Assembly: GCF_030813355.1 (NCBI RefSeq)
Contig: NZ_JAUSUD010000029.1
Location: forward strand, 1 to 49,087
Direction of reading: 5' to 3'
Length of the DNA stretch: 49,087 bases
Source: Metabacillus malikii
GTDB lineage: Bacteria; Bacillota; Bacilli; Bacillales; Bacillaceae
Every line of letters begins with the position of its first letter. Within the stretch, counting starts at the first letter, position 1. Under the pieces are notes generated by a model, which searched no databases, was not told where the DNA came from, and was given only the letters and a program-made list of their open reading frames with translations. This document shows, piece by piece, positions 1 through 7,858 of this stretch. The translations under genes and the position numbers were made by a program.

Positions 1-103
<103 letters not shown>

Positions 104-114
104 TATTATATTAT

Positions 115-189
115 TCCGCAGTAGCTCAGTGGTAGAGCTATCGGCTGTTAACCGATCGGTCGTAGGTTCGAGTCCTACCTGCGGAGCCA
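115..189 (+). tRNA. tRNA-Asn (anticodon GTT)
   Basis: Cloverleaf with a 7-bp acceptor (TCCGCAG/CTGCGGA), GTT anticodon, intact T-loop GGTTCGAGTCC and encoded CCA. First tRNA of the cluster, right after 5S rRNA. Confidence 0.97.
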
Positions 190-193
190 TTTT

Positions 194-285
194 GGAGAGC
201 TGTCCGAGTGGCCGAAGGAGCACGATTGGAAATCGTGTAGGCGGCGAAAGCTGTCTCAAGGGTTCAAATCCCTTGCTCTCCGCCA
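194..285 (+). tRNA. tRNA-Ser (anticodon GGA)
   Basis: Long (92 nt) class II tRNA with an extended variable arm, GGA anticodon and encoded CCA. Confidence 0.97.
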
Positions 286-308
286 CTACAATACATAATT
301 AATAGATT

Positions 309-383
309 GGCCCGTTGGTCAAGCGGTTAAGACACCGCCCTTTCACGGCGGTAACACGGGTTCGAATCCCGTACGGGTCACCA
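309..383 (+). tRNA. tRNA-Glu (anticodon TTC)
   Basis: 75-nt cloverleaf, anticodon TTC in the CCTTTCACG loop, encoded CCA. Confidence 0.97.
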
Positions 384-390
384 TTCATAC

Positions 391-466
391 GGAGGATTAG
401 CTCAGCTGGGAGAGCATCTGCCTTACAAGCAGAGGGTCGGCGGTTCGATCCCGTCATCCTCCACCA
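391..466 (+). tRNA. tRNA-Val (anticodon TAC)
   Basis: 76-nt cloverleaf, anticodon TAC, encoded CCA. The normal spacer to fMet is disturbed downstream (see 483-611). Confidence 0.97.
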
Positions 467-482
467 TTAAATTTCATACTCA

Positions 483-611
483 TATTATCGCGGGGTGGAG
501 CACGAACGAATAAGCTTCACTGAAAAGCTTCAGCACACCGATTGTAAAATCGGGGTGGTCAGTATAAGGTAATATCTATTAGCATAGAAAAACTTTGTAT
601 ATTTTTATTAT
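483..611 (+). other. Broken 5' copy of tRNA-fMet plus short insert
   Basis: Bases 489-502 repeat the first 14 nt of tRNA-fMet, and the 20-bp stretch 483-502 recurs exactly at 606-625 at the intact gene. After GGAGCA the fragment runs into about 100 bp of unrelated DNA (503-605) rather than the rest of the tRNA. The first 42 bp of this insert (503-544) align without gaps to the insert behind the broken tRNA-Thr copy at 916-957. The intact tRNA-fMet follows. Confidence 0.8.
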
Positions 612-688
<77 letters not shown>

Positions 689-692
689 AAAT

Positions 693-769
693 GGTCCGGT
701 AGTTCAGTTGGTTAGAATGCCTGCCTGTCACGCAGGAGGTCGCGGGTTCGAGTCCCGTCCGGACCGCCA
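693..769 (+). tRNA. tRNA-Asp (anticodon GTC)
   Basis: 77-nt cloverleaf with GTC anticodon and encoded CCA, 4 bp after tRNA-fMet. Confidence 0.97.
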
Positions 770-791
770 TTTTATTTTTGAAATATATTTA

Positions 792-864
792 GGCTCGGTA
801 GCTCAGTCGGTAGAGCAATGGACTGAAAATCCATGTGTCGGCGGTTCGATTCCGTCCCGAGCCA
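792..864 (+). tRNA. tRNA-Phe (anticodon GAA)
   Basis: Acceptor GGCTCGG/CCGAGCC and GAA anticodon. The bases after the discriminator are CCT, so CCA is not encoded and must be added by nucleotidyltransferase. Confidence 0.95.
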
Positions 865-886
865 CCTTTTTTAAATTCTAGTAATT

Positions 887-1034
887 TATGCCGGTGTAGC
901 TCAATTGGTAGAGCACGTTCGAATATGCTTCGAAGCTTTGCTTCAGCGCACAAATCGAGCCACTTCTTGAATAACCTATCTGAGATTTGGGTGACTGGTA
1001 AGAAAGAAAAAATTTATTTAAACAATTTAATTTA
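887..1034 (+). other. Broken 5' copy of tRNA-Thr plus short insert
   Basis: Bases 890-915 are identical to the first 26 nt of the tRNA-Thr at 1038. After GTAGAGCA the copy is interrupted by about 120 bp of foreign DNA, then the full gene follows. The insert begins (916-957) with a sequence related to the one behind the broken fMet copy, including shared blocks CGAATA, GCTTC and GCTTCAGC in the same spacing. Confidence 0.8.
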
Positions 1035-1037
1035 TAT

Positions 1038-1110
<73 letters not shown>

Positions 1111-1125
1111 CTGTTTCACGTATGT

Positions 1126-1209
1126 GGAGGGGTAGCGAAGTGGCTAAACGCGGCGGACTGTAAATCCGCTCCTTCGGGTTCGGCAGTTCGAATCTGCCCC
1201 CCTCCACCA
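1126..1209 (+). tRNA. tRNA-Tyr (anticodon GTA)
   Basis: 84-nt class II tRNA with extra arm, GTA anticodon, encoded CCA. Confidence 0.97.
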
Positions 1210-1213
1210 TTTT

Positions 1214-1287
1214 AGGGGCATAGTTTAACGGTAGAATAGAGGTCTCCAAAACCTTTGGTGTGGGTTCGATTCCTACTGCCCCTGCCA
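1214..1287 (+). tRNA. tRNA-Trp (anticodon CCA)
   Basis: 74-nt cloverleaf with CCA anticodon and encoded 3' CCA. Relevant to the in-frame TGA found in the GH88 gene: this tRNA has the normal UGG-reading anticodon, not a UGA-reading TCA. Confidence 0.97.
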
Positions 1288-1305
1288 AGAAACATTCTAA
1301 ATTAT

Positions 1306-1382
1306 GGCGGTTGTGGCGAAGTGGTTAACGCATCGGATTGTGGTTCCGACATTCGTGGGTTCGATTCCCATCAGCCGCCCCA
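1306..1382 (+). tRNA. tRNA-His (anticodon GTG)
   Basis: 77-nt cloverleaf with the extra G at position -1 typical of tRNA-His, GTG anticodon, encoded CCA. Confidence 0.95.
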
Positions 1383-1662
1383 TTTGTATAAAAGAATCAA
1401 TATAAGTAAAATTATATATGTTGAGAGCATGTTGTCGACAATATCCTTTGATATTTACTGTCAGAAATAACTAATCTACAATCATGTAGGGTAAAATATC
1501 CAAATGGAACATCTATTGATAGTGTACTTATTTATTATATAAGTAAAACTTAGTAGTTGACGATATTTCGTGTTATTTCCTTGCAGAAATAACCCAAAAT
1601 ATCCTCTTGCGGTGAGTGTTCATGAAGCAAATTCAAAGAAGTATTTCATGAAGTTTATTCAA
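1383..1662. other. 280-bp AT-rich spacer with a diverged internal repeat
   Basis: No gene or tRNA is visible. Two loosely similar blocks, about 1402-1500 and 1540-1600, share ATATAAGTAAAA, a GTTG-CGA motif, CAGAAATAAC and AAAATATCC in the same order. Much longer than the other spacers in the cluster, so probably decayed inserted DNA. Confidence 0.4.
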
Positions 1663-1737
1663 TGGGCTATAGCCAAGCGGTAAGGCATCGCACTTTGACT
1701 GCGACATGCGTTGGTTCGAATCCAGCTAGCCCAGCCA
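1663..1737 (+). tRNA. tRNA-Gln (anticodon TTG)
   Basis: 75-nt cloverleaf with TTG anticodon and encoded CCA. Confidence 0.97.
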
Positions 1738-1805
1738 TTTTTTATTTCACTTTTTCAATTCTCTTGCATAGGCTAGAGTATAGAATAATATAAGTTAAAT
1801 TGTTT

Positions 1806-1880
1806 GCGGAAGTAGTTCAGTGGTAGAACACCACCTTGCCAAGGTGGGGGTCGCGGGTTCGAATCCCGTCTTCCGCTCCA
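1806..1880 (+). tRNA. tRNA-Gly (anticodon GCC)
   Basis: 75-nt cloverleaf with GCC anticodon and encoded CCA. Confidence 0.97.
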
Positions 1881-1889
1881 GTTTAAAAT

Positions 1890-1963
<74 letters not shown>

Positions 1964-1979
1964 TTTAAACTACACCCTT

Positions 1980-2068
1980 GCCGGGGTGGCGGAACTGGCA
2001 GACGCACAGGACTTAAAATCCTGCGGTAGGTGACTACCGTACCGGTTCGATTCCGGTCCTCGGCACCA
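1980..2068 (+). tRNA. tRNA-Leu (anticodon TAA)
   Basis: 89-nt class II tRNA with long variable arm, TAA anticodon, encoded CCA. Confidence 0.97.
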
Positions 2069-2086
2069 TTTGTATTTTTAAGCTTT

Positions 2087-2168
2087 GCCAGTGTGGCGGA
2101 ATTGGCAGACGCGCACGACTCAAAATCGTGTTCCCTCGGGAGTGTCGGTTCGACCCCGACCACTGGTA
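2087..2168 (+). tRNA. tRNA-Leu (anticodon CAA), integration target
   Basis: Class II tRNA with CAA anticodon; CCA is not encoded. From base 2113 on, its 3' part is duplicated at 10227-10283, so this copy is a hybrid: the 5' part is the original chromosome and the 3' part came with the element. The only difference is C instead of T in the loop of the variable arm, which turns a CTTCGG loop into CCTCGG; the tRNA should still fold. Confidence 0.96.
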
Positions 2169-2169
2169 T
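2113..2169 (+). repeat. attL, left 57-bp direct repeat inside tRNA-Leu
   Basis: Starts GCACGACTC and ends CACTGGTAT; covers anticodon arm to discriminator of the tRNA. Matches 10227-10283 at 56 of 57 positions. Confidence 0.93.
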
Positions 2170-2203
2170 CAATTACGTTAGTTTTTATGCGTACAATAAT
2201 TCG

Positions 2204-2221
2204 AGAATATTGCGTAATATC
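2204..2221 (+). repeat. Left arm-type repeat (putative integrase site)
   Basis: AGAATATTGCGTAATATC lies 34 bp inside attL. The same 18 bp with one mismatch is found 30 bp inside attR (10179-10196). The motif is nearly palindromic. Position and symmetry suit an arm site for integrase or an excision factor; the role is inferred. Confidence 0.6.
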
Positions 2222-2222
2222 A

Positions 2223-2256
2223 AGCGTTTTCTACTACGGTAGAGGACGCTTTTTTT
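2223..2256 (+). terminator. Element-borne terminator behind the tRNA operon
   Basis: A 12-bp stem (2223-2234 with 2239-2250, two G:U pairs) closes a TACG tetraloop and is followed by seven T. It sits just after the restored tRNA-Leu and before the integrase, so it can end rrn/tRNA transcription and shield the integrase from it. Confidence 0.85.
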
Positions 2257-2343
2257 GTGTTTTCAGCGTGTAAATTTACCGTCTACTACTATGCTCTAAT
2301 CGTATTCAGCGATTTACTACATAGCTAGGAGGTAAGGTACGAT

Positions 2344-3336
2344 ATGGCAAGACGTAGCAACGTATTAGACGAAGGCGAATTAGCTATTTTGCGCAAAAAA
2401 ACAAAGTCGTATGTAGAAACGTTCGAAGACGCAATAAACCTCTTTTTAAAAGACTGCGAAATACGCAATCTTAGACCACATACTATACGCTTTTACCGTA
2501 ACGAAATACAAACCTTTCTAAATCAGTTAGGAGAGCAGGAAATAAACGTTAGTGTATTAAAGCCCTACAATATTACAGACGAGCATATTAAAGAAAACGT
2601 TATTCTTTACCTGCGTAAGTATAAGGGCGCTAGAGTAGTCACAGTTAATACTAGGCTGCGAGCACTGCGAGCTTTCTTTAACTACCTTCACAAAGGTAAA
2701 CATATACCAAAAAACCCATTCGAGAATATTAAACTACTCAAAGACCGTAAGCGCGTTATAGCGACTTTTACGAAAGAGCAGTTAAATAAGTTATTCAGAC
2801 AGCCCGACCTAAAGACGTTTACAGGCGTTCGAGATTATACGATTATGCTGCTATTACTAGAGACAGGCATACGAGCTAACGAGGCGATAGGGCTAACGTT
2901 AGCAGATATTCGTTGGGAAGATAGCTTAATATGCGTAAGAAATGCTAAGAGCTATAGAGAGCGTTTAGTACCAATGCAATCGACTATGAAAACGCAGCTA
3001 AAGAAGTATATTGCGATACGAGGCTATGCAGAGACTGACGCACTATTTACTACTGTAGACAATACGCCTCTATCTAAGCGTGGGCTACAAAACAGAATAG
3101 AAAAGTATGGAGTGTTAGCAGACTTAAAGGGTGTTCGCTGTAGTTGTCATACGTTTAGGCATACTTTCGCAAAGTTAAGCGTGCAACAAGGCGCTAATAT
3201 ATTCGAACTGCAAACAATATTAGGACATACGAGTATGGAAATAGTGAAAACCTACGTTAATTTGTTCGGTACAGACGTTAGAGAACGGCATAAGGAATTT
3301 TCGCCTTTAAAGGTACTAGACAAAAGGAACATTTGA
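2344..3336 (+). CDS. Tyrosine recombinase / integrase of the element
   Basis: 330-aa phage-integrase-family protein expected to integrate and excise the element at tRNA-Leu. An N-terminal SAM-like core-binding domain (about residues 24-125) is followed by the catalytic domain (about 140-320). All catalytic residues are visible: R177 (TGIRANE), K202, H269 and R272 (HTFRHTF), H295 (LGHTS) and nucleophile Y304 (TYVNLF). The ATG has a good AGGAGGT site about 9 bp upstream. It lies next to attL and points into the element, the usual place for a tRNA-directed integrase. Length is normal for XerC/D-like integrases; it lacks the N-terminal arm-binding domain of larger phage integrases. Confidence 0.95.
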   Translation: MARRSNVLDEGELAILRKKTKSYVETFEDAINLFLKDCEIRNLRPHTIRFYRNEIQTFLNQLGEQEINVSVLKPYNITDEHIKENVILYLRKYKGARVVTVNTRLRALRAFFNYLHKGKHIPKNPFENIKLLKDRKRVIATFTKEQLNKLFRQPDLKTFTGVRDYTIMLLLLETGIRANEAIGLTLADIRWEDSLICVRNAKSYRERLVPMQSTMKTQLKKYIAIRGYAETDALFTTVDNTPLSKRGLQNRIEKYGVLADLKGVRCSCHTFRHTFAKLSVQQGANIFELQTILGHTSMEIVKTYVNLFGTDVRERHKEFSPLKVLDKRNI

Positions 3337-3354
3337 AAGGAGGCGCATATTTGT

Positions 3355-3615
3355 ATGGCTACTATTGATACATTAACGATATTAGACGGATATATTGACG
3401 GAAAAGTATTTATGCTGCGAGGGCTAGCAGGCTACGCAGTAAAAAGCAGATATAACGTAGAGGGGATAAGCTCTCTCGCTCGTCTTATCGACAGCAGAGG
3501 CGAAGAGTTTATATTAACTATCGACAGAGAGAGGCAAGTAATGCTAACAGTAGCGCAGTCTTTGCAGCTACGTAAAGAATTATTAGCACTAGCAGAAGAA
3601 TTAGAGGACAATTAA
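3355..3615 (+). CDS. Hypothetical 86-aa protein downstream of integrase
   Basis: Follows the integrase after 18 bp with a strong AAAGGAGG site, so it is very likely co-transcribed. The protein is mixed alpha/beta with a charged helical C-terminus (about residues 66-86, LQLRKELLALAEELEDN). I do not recognise a family. Its position beside int suggests an excision or recombination directionality role, but no helix-turn-helix is obvious, so this is only a positional guess. Confidence 0.7.
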   Translation: MATIDTLTILDGYIDGKVFMLRGLAGYAVKSRYNVEGISSLARLIDSRGEEFILTIDRERQVMLTVAQSLQLRKELLALAEELEDN

Positions 3616-3795
3616 AAAACGGCAAAAGAAAAGCCTGCGCAGATAATACGCAGACAATACACTACTGCGCTCGCAACGCAGTACAATACAAACTTAACTA
3701 CTTTCATTCTATCGAAAAAAATAAGAATGTACAAGGTTTATTAAGTATTGTCTTTTTTATGGCGCTCGCTTCTCTTATTACAGGAGAGAGTATAT

Positions 3796-4719
3796 ATGGC
3801 ATTAGGAACATTGCGTAATTATTACTACGAGGAAATGAAAGAATATTCACAGTTTGAGAGTTTAGAGCAGTTTAACGAATATACGAAAAAGTTGCGTTAT
3901 TTTTATATGGACAAGCTAAACGCTACAGACTTTACGTTAATAGACTACTTAGCTAAACACGCAGTAAAAGCAGCTAAGGGTGTAGCGTGCCCCAAAGTAG
4001 GAACGATAGCAAAGGCTATAGAGCGCAGTATCGACACAGTAGGGCGTATCGTTCGCAAGTTAGAAGGCTTAGGCATTATTAAGCGTGCCTACAATATGCG
4101 AACTAAAAAAGGTGGTAATGGGGCTAACTTTTACGTATTTCTAAAGGACGCTATTCCAACAGATACAGAGGCGCATACAGGGGCGAATATACAGGGGCGT
4201 AATAATTGGGAGAACATAGGCAGCCCTAAGAATGAAGACGCAAGTAGCAGCGATAAAACTAACATAGCTAGAAAGCTAGATAAAAATAATAATAAAATAA
4301 TCGAAAAGACTACCGTACATAATTCAGAAACCCATCAACAGCTAGTAGACTGTGAAGTGTATAGCGATATACCTAATCTAATTCGAGCTAGTCTTAAACG
4401 CTTAGGTAATAATAAACTAGCCAATAACATATGGCGCAAGATAATTCAGGCTTATGTACGCTCTTCTTTATACGAGCACTTTAACAAACTAAGCACGCTG
4501 CAAGACCTGCTAAACGCTAGTAGTGACTTTTTACGCACGCTCTATACTAAAGTCCATAATGCGATATATGGTTATGCACATGGCGAAATACAGGATATTT
4601 ACGGCTATATTTACAGAGTAGTTACGGACATATTCGAGGAGCAGCGAGCAGAACTAGACGCAGTAATAAGACGAGTAGCAAAACACCCTAGCTATCTCTA
4701 TAATTGGCTAGAGGAGTAA
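3796..4719 (+). CDS. Winged-helix protein, replication-initiator-like
   Basis: 307 aa. Residues about 40-110 form a helix-turn-helix of the kind found at the start of plasmid/phage replication proteins (HTH_36-like): a helix (LIDYLAKHAV), then VGTIAKAIERSIDTVGRIVR as the DNA-reading unit, then a wing (GLGIIKRAYNMRTKKGG). A polar, Asn/Lys-rich linker (about 140-190) leads to an all-helical C-terminal half without a recognised fold. The ATG at 3796 is preferred over an upstream TTG (3748) because CAGGAGAGAG sits about 6 bp before it. In an element with resolvase and iteron-like repeats, a replication-initiation role is plausible but not proven; a transcription regulator is the alternative. Confidence 0.8.
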   Translation: MALGTLRNYYYEEMKEYSQFESLEQFNEYTKKLRYFYMDKLNATDFTLIDYLAKHAVKAAKGVACPKVGTIAKAIERSIDTVGRIVRKLEGLGIIKRAYNMRTKKGGNGANFYVFLKDAIPTDTEAHTGANIQGRNNWENIGSPKNEDASSSDKTNIARKLDKNNNKIIEKTTVHNSETHQQLVDCEVYSDIPNLIRASLKRLGNNKLANNIWRKIIQAYVRSSLYEHFNKLSTLQDLLNASSDFLRTLYTKVHNAIYGYAHGEIQDIYGYIYRVVTDIFEEQRAELDAVIRRVAKHPSYLYNWLEE

Positions 4720-4886
4720 AGGGATAAGTGTATACTTTTACGCATGTTGCATAAATACATAATTAACGCCCTATCGACAGGTAGTGTCTAATGTTACTGC
4801 GTTCTATTGGAACTCAGTTACCGAGCTATTTATTATTTTACGTGGTTGAGAGAGGGTAATATGTGAAGAGAGGAGGCTTGCTTGCC

Positions 4887-5069
4887 ATGAATGTAGAAAG
4901 ACCGTCATTTCTCGACAGCCCATACTTCTACTACGATATGGACGGTAGCATGTGCTTACGAGATGAAGCGCCAAAGGAAATACAGCGAGAGTTTAACAAA
5001 TATAGGCGAACATACCGCGAATGGTACGAACAATGGGACGAGGGGCTACGTATTAAAGACGAAGAGTAG
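4887..5069 (+). CDS. Small hypothetical protein, 60 aa
   Basis: Acidic, aromatic-rich protein (many Tyr, Trp, Asp, Glu). ATG 4887 is chosen because AGGAGG (4871-4876) lies 10 bp upstream; an upstream in-frame GTG at 4863 overlaps no such site. Element-type codon use supports real coding. No family recognised. Confidence 0.6.
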   Translation: MNVERPSFLDSPYFYYDMDGSMCLRDEAPKEIQREFNKYRRTYREWYEQWDEGLRIKDEE

Positions 5070-5229
5070 AACAAACGCTTGTTCACTTTAACGAACTAAA
5101 GTTTACGAGTAAATCAATGTAAACAATTCGATTTATTACTTTATCGCGTTAATGTATAGATGTATCAACGGTTACAGCGTTAGTTGAATGTTTACCGTTA
5201 TTTACATATAAGACGATATAGGGAGTTAC

Positions 5230-5345
5230 GTATACAGCCGCTGGTAGTCTCGGGCAGGGACGCCCTTCTATCCTCAGGGGGTACGCATTAAACTTGAACA
5301 TTAATATTCAATAACTGCGCCACACCTACGGGCGCTTTTTATGCC
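5230..5345 (+). other. GC-rich, hairpin-forming stretch (possible structured RNA)
   Basis: Within AT-rich DNA, 5243-5272 can fold into nested pairs (GGTAG/CTATC outside, GGGC/GCCC inside), and the stretch ends with GCGCC...GGCGC followed by five T at 5327-5340, like a weak terminator. No protein is encoded. It could be a small RNA or an origin-associated structure. No known RNA family recognised. Confidence 0.35.
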
Positions 5346-5350
5346 TAGTA

Positions 5351-5452
5351 TGTATCGAAAGGTATACGATTGATACACTATTTTCTGATAATTTTAATCG
5401 TTGGAATAGCAGCGTTTTAATATGCTTAAATGTGTATCGAAAGGTTGTATCA
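5351..5452. promoter_or_regulatory. Putative resolvase sites (two TGTATCGAAAGGT repeats)
   Basis: TGTATCGAAAGGT occurs at 5351 and again at 5433. The first is part of a 27-bp imperfect palindrome ending GATACA (5351-5377), the second of a 20-bp one ending GTATCA (5433-5452). Small serine resolvases bind about 28-bp imperfect palindromes (res subsites) next to their own gene, which begins at 5518. Assignment is by position and symmetry. Confidence 0.5.
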
Positions 5453-5517
5453 AAATAGATAACGTGATAGAATTAGTGTAACGAAATTAATTACGATACA
5501 GAGAGGAAATAATACAT

Positions 5518-6099
5518 ATGCTTTTTGGATATTGCCGTGTTAGTACGACAGGACAGAACCTAGCTACACAGCGTAAGTTATTGCGCCAGTATGATAACGA
5601 GATTAAGCTCGTAGAAGACAAGTCTACAGGTAAGAATATCGAGCGAGTAGGCTTACAAAAGCTGCTAGATACCGTTACAGAAGGCGACACAGTAGCAGTA
5701 ACACGCATTGACCGTATAGCACGTAACACAAAAGACCTGTTAGGCATTGTCGAGCAGCTAAACGAGAAAGGCGTAAGCCTAGTAGTATTAGACTTTAAAG
5801 GCGAAAAGCTCGATACGTCCTCTTATGTAGGTAAATTCTTAGTAACCATGCTAGGCGCAGTCGCAGAGATGGAACTAAACATGCTAGCGGAAAAGCGCAT
5901 GGAAGGTATGAAGAGAGCGAAAGAAGAAGGTAAACACGTAGGACGCAAGGCAGACTTAGACTTAGATAACGCAGCCGTACAGCACGCAATACGAGAGTAT
6001 AAAGAGGACGTTATACCAGTAACTATGATATGCGATAAATACAATATTCCTAGAGTGAAATTCTACCGATTACTTAAACGGCACGGTATAACTCGATAG
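5518..6099 (+). CDS. Small serine recombinase (resolvase/invertase family)
   Basis: 193 aa, the usual length of Tn3/Tn552-type resolvases. The N-terminal catalytic domain starts YCRVSTTGQ with nucleophile S9; D65, R66 and R69 (RIDRIARN) match the active-site arginine cluster. The long E helix (about 100-137) leads to a C-terminal helix-turn-helix (about 155-190, VTMICDKYNIPRVKFYRLLK). It would resolve multimers or invert/resolve DNA at nearby sites. Start ATG with GAGAGG about 11 bp upstream. A resolvase beside a tyrosine integrase and a Rep-like gene fits a plasmid-like life stage. Confidence 0.95.
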   Translation: MLFGYCRVSTTGQNLATQRKLLRQYDNEIKLVEDKSTGKNIERVGLQKLLDTVTEGDTVAVTRIDRIARNTKDLLGIVEQLNEKGVSLVVLDFKGEKLDTSSYVGKFLVTMLGAVAEMELNMLAEKRMEGMKRAKEEGKHVGRKADLDLDNAAVQHAIREYKEDVIPVTMICDKYNIPRVKFYRLLKRHGITR

Positions 6100-6108
6100 A
6101 CCGCACAG

Positions 6109-6132
6109 GGCGCAGTATATGCGTTCTTTTTT
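6109..6132 (+). terminator. Weak terminator after the resolvase gene
   Basis: Short stem CGCA/TGCG (6111-6114 with 6120-6123) followed by TTC and six T, 10 bp after the resolvase stop. Confidence 0.5.
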
Positions 6133-6768
6133 ATGTTTAATAGGCTTATAGTACAGGCATATACAGTCTCGTATAGGCTTACATATATGCGATAACATGC
6201 TTGTATATCACCACAATATGACGATTAAGTCAAATAGACGTAGTAACGCTACTCTATAGCTGTTTACAGGACGAAATAGGGCGGTCTGTATAGGTTTATA
6301 CATGAGCGATTCTAGGACAACTAGAAGAGCTTACAGAGTGCGCAATATACGGTGATACAATACGGCAATATAAGGTATGATATACGCAATATACAGTAAT
6401 AAGATAGGTACAGAAGCTAGTAGTTTAATGCGGAGATTATCGAAAGCAGGAGCGAATGCAGCAGCGTAGAAGTTTAGCATTCAATTATTATCTGAAATGT
6501 ATTAGGAAAGTGTTGAGTAAAGTTTAGCCTCTTTTTACTTTACTAACAAAATAAAACGGGGAAGAAAAAACTACACAGAGAGCAATTTGTAACTGTATAA
6601 ATGTTAATACTGAGTATGGGTAGCCCCAAGCTGTACTATGCGTGTGCCTACAAAAGTCTCATTAAAATTATAAGTAGTATTTTTGTAATCGATAGGTATT
6701 GGAAAACAAAAAGAGCTTGTAGCTAAAGAAACTACAGCGCTCTAGATTTATTATTATTAATTTGTTTA
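6133..6768. repeat. Non-coding 640 bp with iteron-like repeats, possible origin
   Basis: No convincing gene. Three direct repeats of GCAATATAnnGT start at 6342, 6365 and 6386, spaced 23 and 21 bp, about two helical turns. A second pair of longer imperfect repeats (GTCT-GTATAGG-TTAYAT-GCGAT) lies at 6166-6193 and 6284-6310. Evenly phased short repeats in AT-rich DNA are typical of iteron origins or of regulator arrays. Confidence 0.5.
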
Positions 6769-7218
6769 TTAATCACTAAGAGCAATTCTCGCTATATCAC
6801 CAATTTTAATAATTTTCTCTCCAGTTGTTCTACCTGTTATCTCATTCTTGTCTATATTGATTTTTTGTACTGTGGTTCTTGTTTCGGTTGTTCCATATAA
6901 ACTAGGTATACCGCTAATAGCTGATACAGCTGATACACTAAGAGCCTTTTGCAACGCAGATGGTTTATTTATTTTTTCGGTTGCGATTTTTTTACACACT
7001 GAAAACTTTGGATATACCTCAGTTACTTCTAATCTATCTTTTATGAAATCAAGTGTTCCTAGATTGATATTATCATTAAAAGGGTCTAAAATTTTCTCAC
7101 CTTCTAAGAATATTTCAATCTCATCTCCCATTGAAATATCATCAGAAAGTCCCCCGTTTATCACAAGACTATATTCATCGATTATCTTTATTACTCTGAA
7201 CGTGGAATATTTGCTCAT
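6769..7218 (-). CDS. Cargo protein with FlgT-C-like beta domain, 149 aa
   Basis: Soluble beta-rich protein. Residues about 1-65 resemble the small barrel seen in FlgT C-terminal-type domains: LVINGGLSDDISMGDEIEIF, then ILDP and GTLDFIKDRLEVTEVYPKFSVC, the pattern of a repeat that binds or caps a partner. A hydrophobic Ala/Ser-rich stretch (about 88-105) and a second strand region follow. It overlaps the upstream cargo gene by 44 bp, so the two are translationally coupled. Codon use is more like ordinary AT-rich chromosome than the rest of the element. Start ATG 7218, with AGAGGG upstream. Function unknown; a defence or membrane-stress role is only a guess. Confidence 0.75.
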   Translation of the reverse strand: MSKYSTFRVIKIIDEYSLVINGGLSDDISMGDEIEIFLEGEKILDPFNDNINLGTLDFIKDRLEVTEVYPKFSVCKKIATEKINKPSALQKALSVSAVSAISGIPSLYGTTETRTTVQKINIDKNEITGRTTGEKIIKIGDIARIALSD

Positions 7219-7666
7219 CAAAAGCCCTCTTTTCTTTATTAATAATTTCTAATGTTTTCTTTTTTACACTTCCCGCTTCATTCCTAATAACTTGGTTTTT
7301 CAGCCCTCTGTATGTATCTTTAACATGCACCTCATACTCAATTACCAAATCACTCAGTTCCTTTAAGTCATAATCAATAAAAAGTCTTCTTTTATGTACA
7401 AAATCGTCATAATTATTCAACTTGTGATTTAGAAACTCATTTTCGCCTCTTAATTTATTATTTTCGGTATTTAGGCTAACATTAGTAGTTTGGGTCTTAT
7501 TGAGCTTAATTTGCAAAATTATTGCTTGTATTAAAAAATAAAGTCCAGCAAAAGAAATAGTAATTAAAATTTTCCAATTCAATGTTAAATTAGAAAAAAA
7601 GAAAGTAATAAGCCCAACAAATCCAGGTAATATAGTATAAAATAAAATACCTGTTTTTTGTTTCAA
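7175..7666 (-). CDS. Cargo membrane protein with two TM segments and coiled coil
   Basis: 163 aa. Two hydrophobic helices (about residues 6-24 and 29-51) form a hairpin at the N-terminus; a heptad-like coiled coil (about 52-85) and a charged cytoplasmic helical domain follow. The start is set at TTG 7666 because the GAGGGGGG site ends 8 bp before it; the GTG at 7675 would overlap that site. It is first in a two-gene unit transcribed against all other element genes. TM hairpin plus coiled coil plus a small soluble partner is an architecture seen in several membrane-acting defence or stress systems, but no known family is recognised. Confidence 0.75.
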   Translation of the reverse strand: MKQKTGILFYTILPGFVGLITFFFSNLTLNWKILITISFAGLYFLIQAIILQIKLNKTQTTNVSLNTENNKLRGENEFLNHKLNNYDDFVHKRRLFIDYDLKELSDLVIEYEVHVKDTYRGLKNQVIRNEAGSVKKKTLEIINKEKRAFDEQIFHVQSNKDNR

Positions 7667-7858
7667 TAAAGTCACCCCCCTCTATATAAATTAATGTTAA
7701 TATTTAGTGGTTTAATTGTAACATGGGTGCTTAAAAAAATTGTAATAGAAAATATTAATATCTAAATCTAAGTGACTTAATAGAACCTTTACAAGATTTA
7801 TAACTTAACCAGATTATAAAATTATCTGCGCCTATCCTTTTAAATGGGAGGTGTAGAA

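Noticed and set aside
5101-6768. CRISPR array from the repeated short motifs in the element
   Set aside because: Repeats are too short and imperfect, spacing is about 21-23 bp, and no cas genes are present.
7844-7858. ATG at 7844 as start of the sigma-like gene
   Set aside because: The GGAGGT lies inside this reading; the TTG at 7859 is 6 bp behind it.
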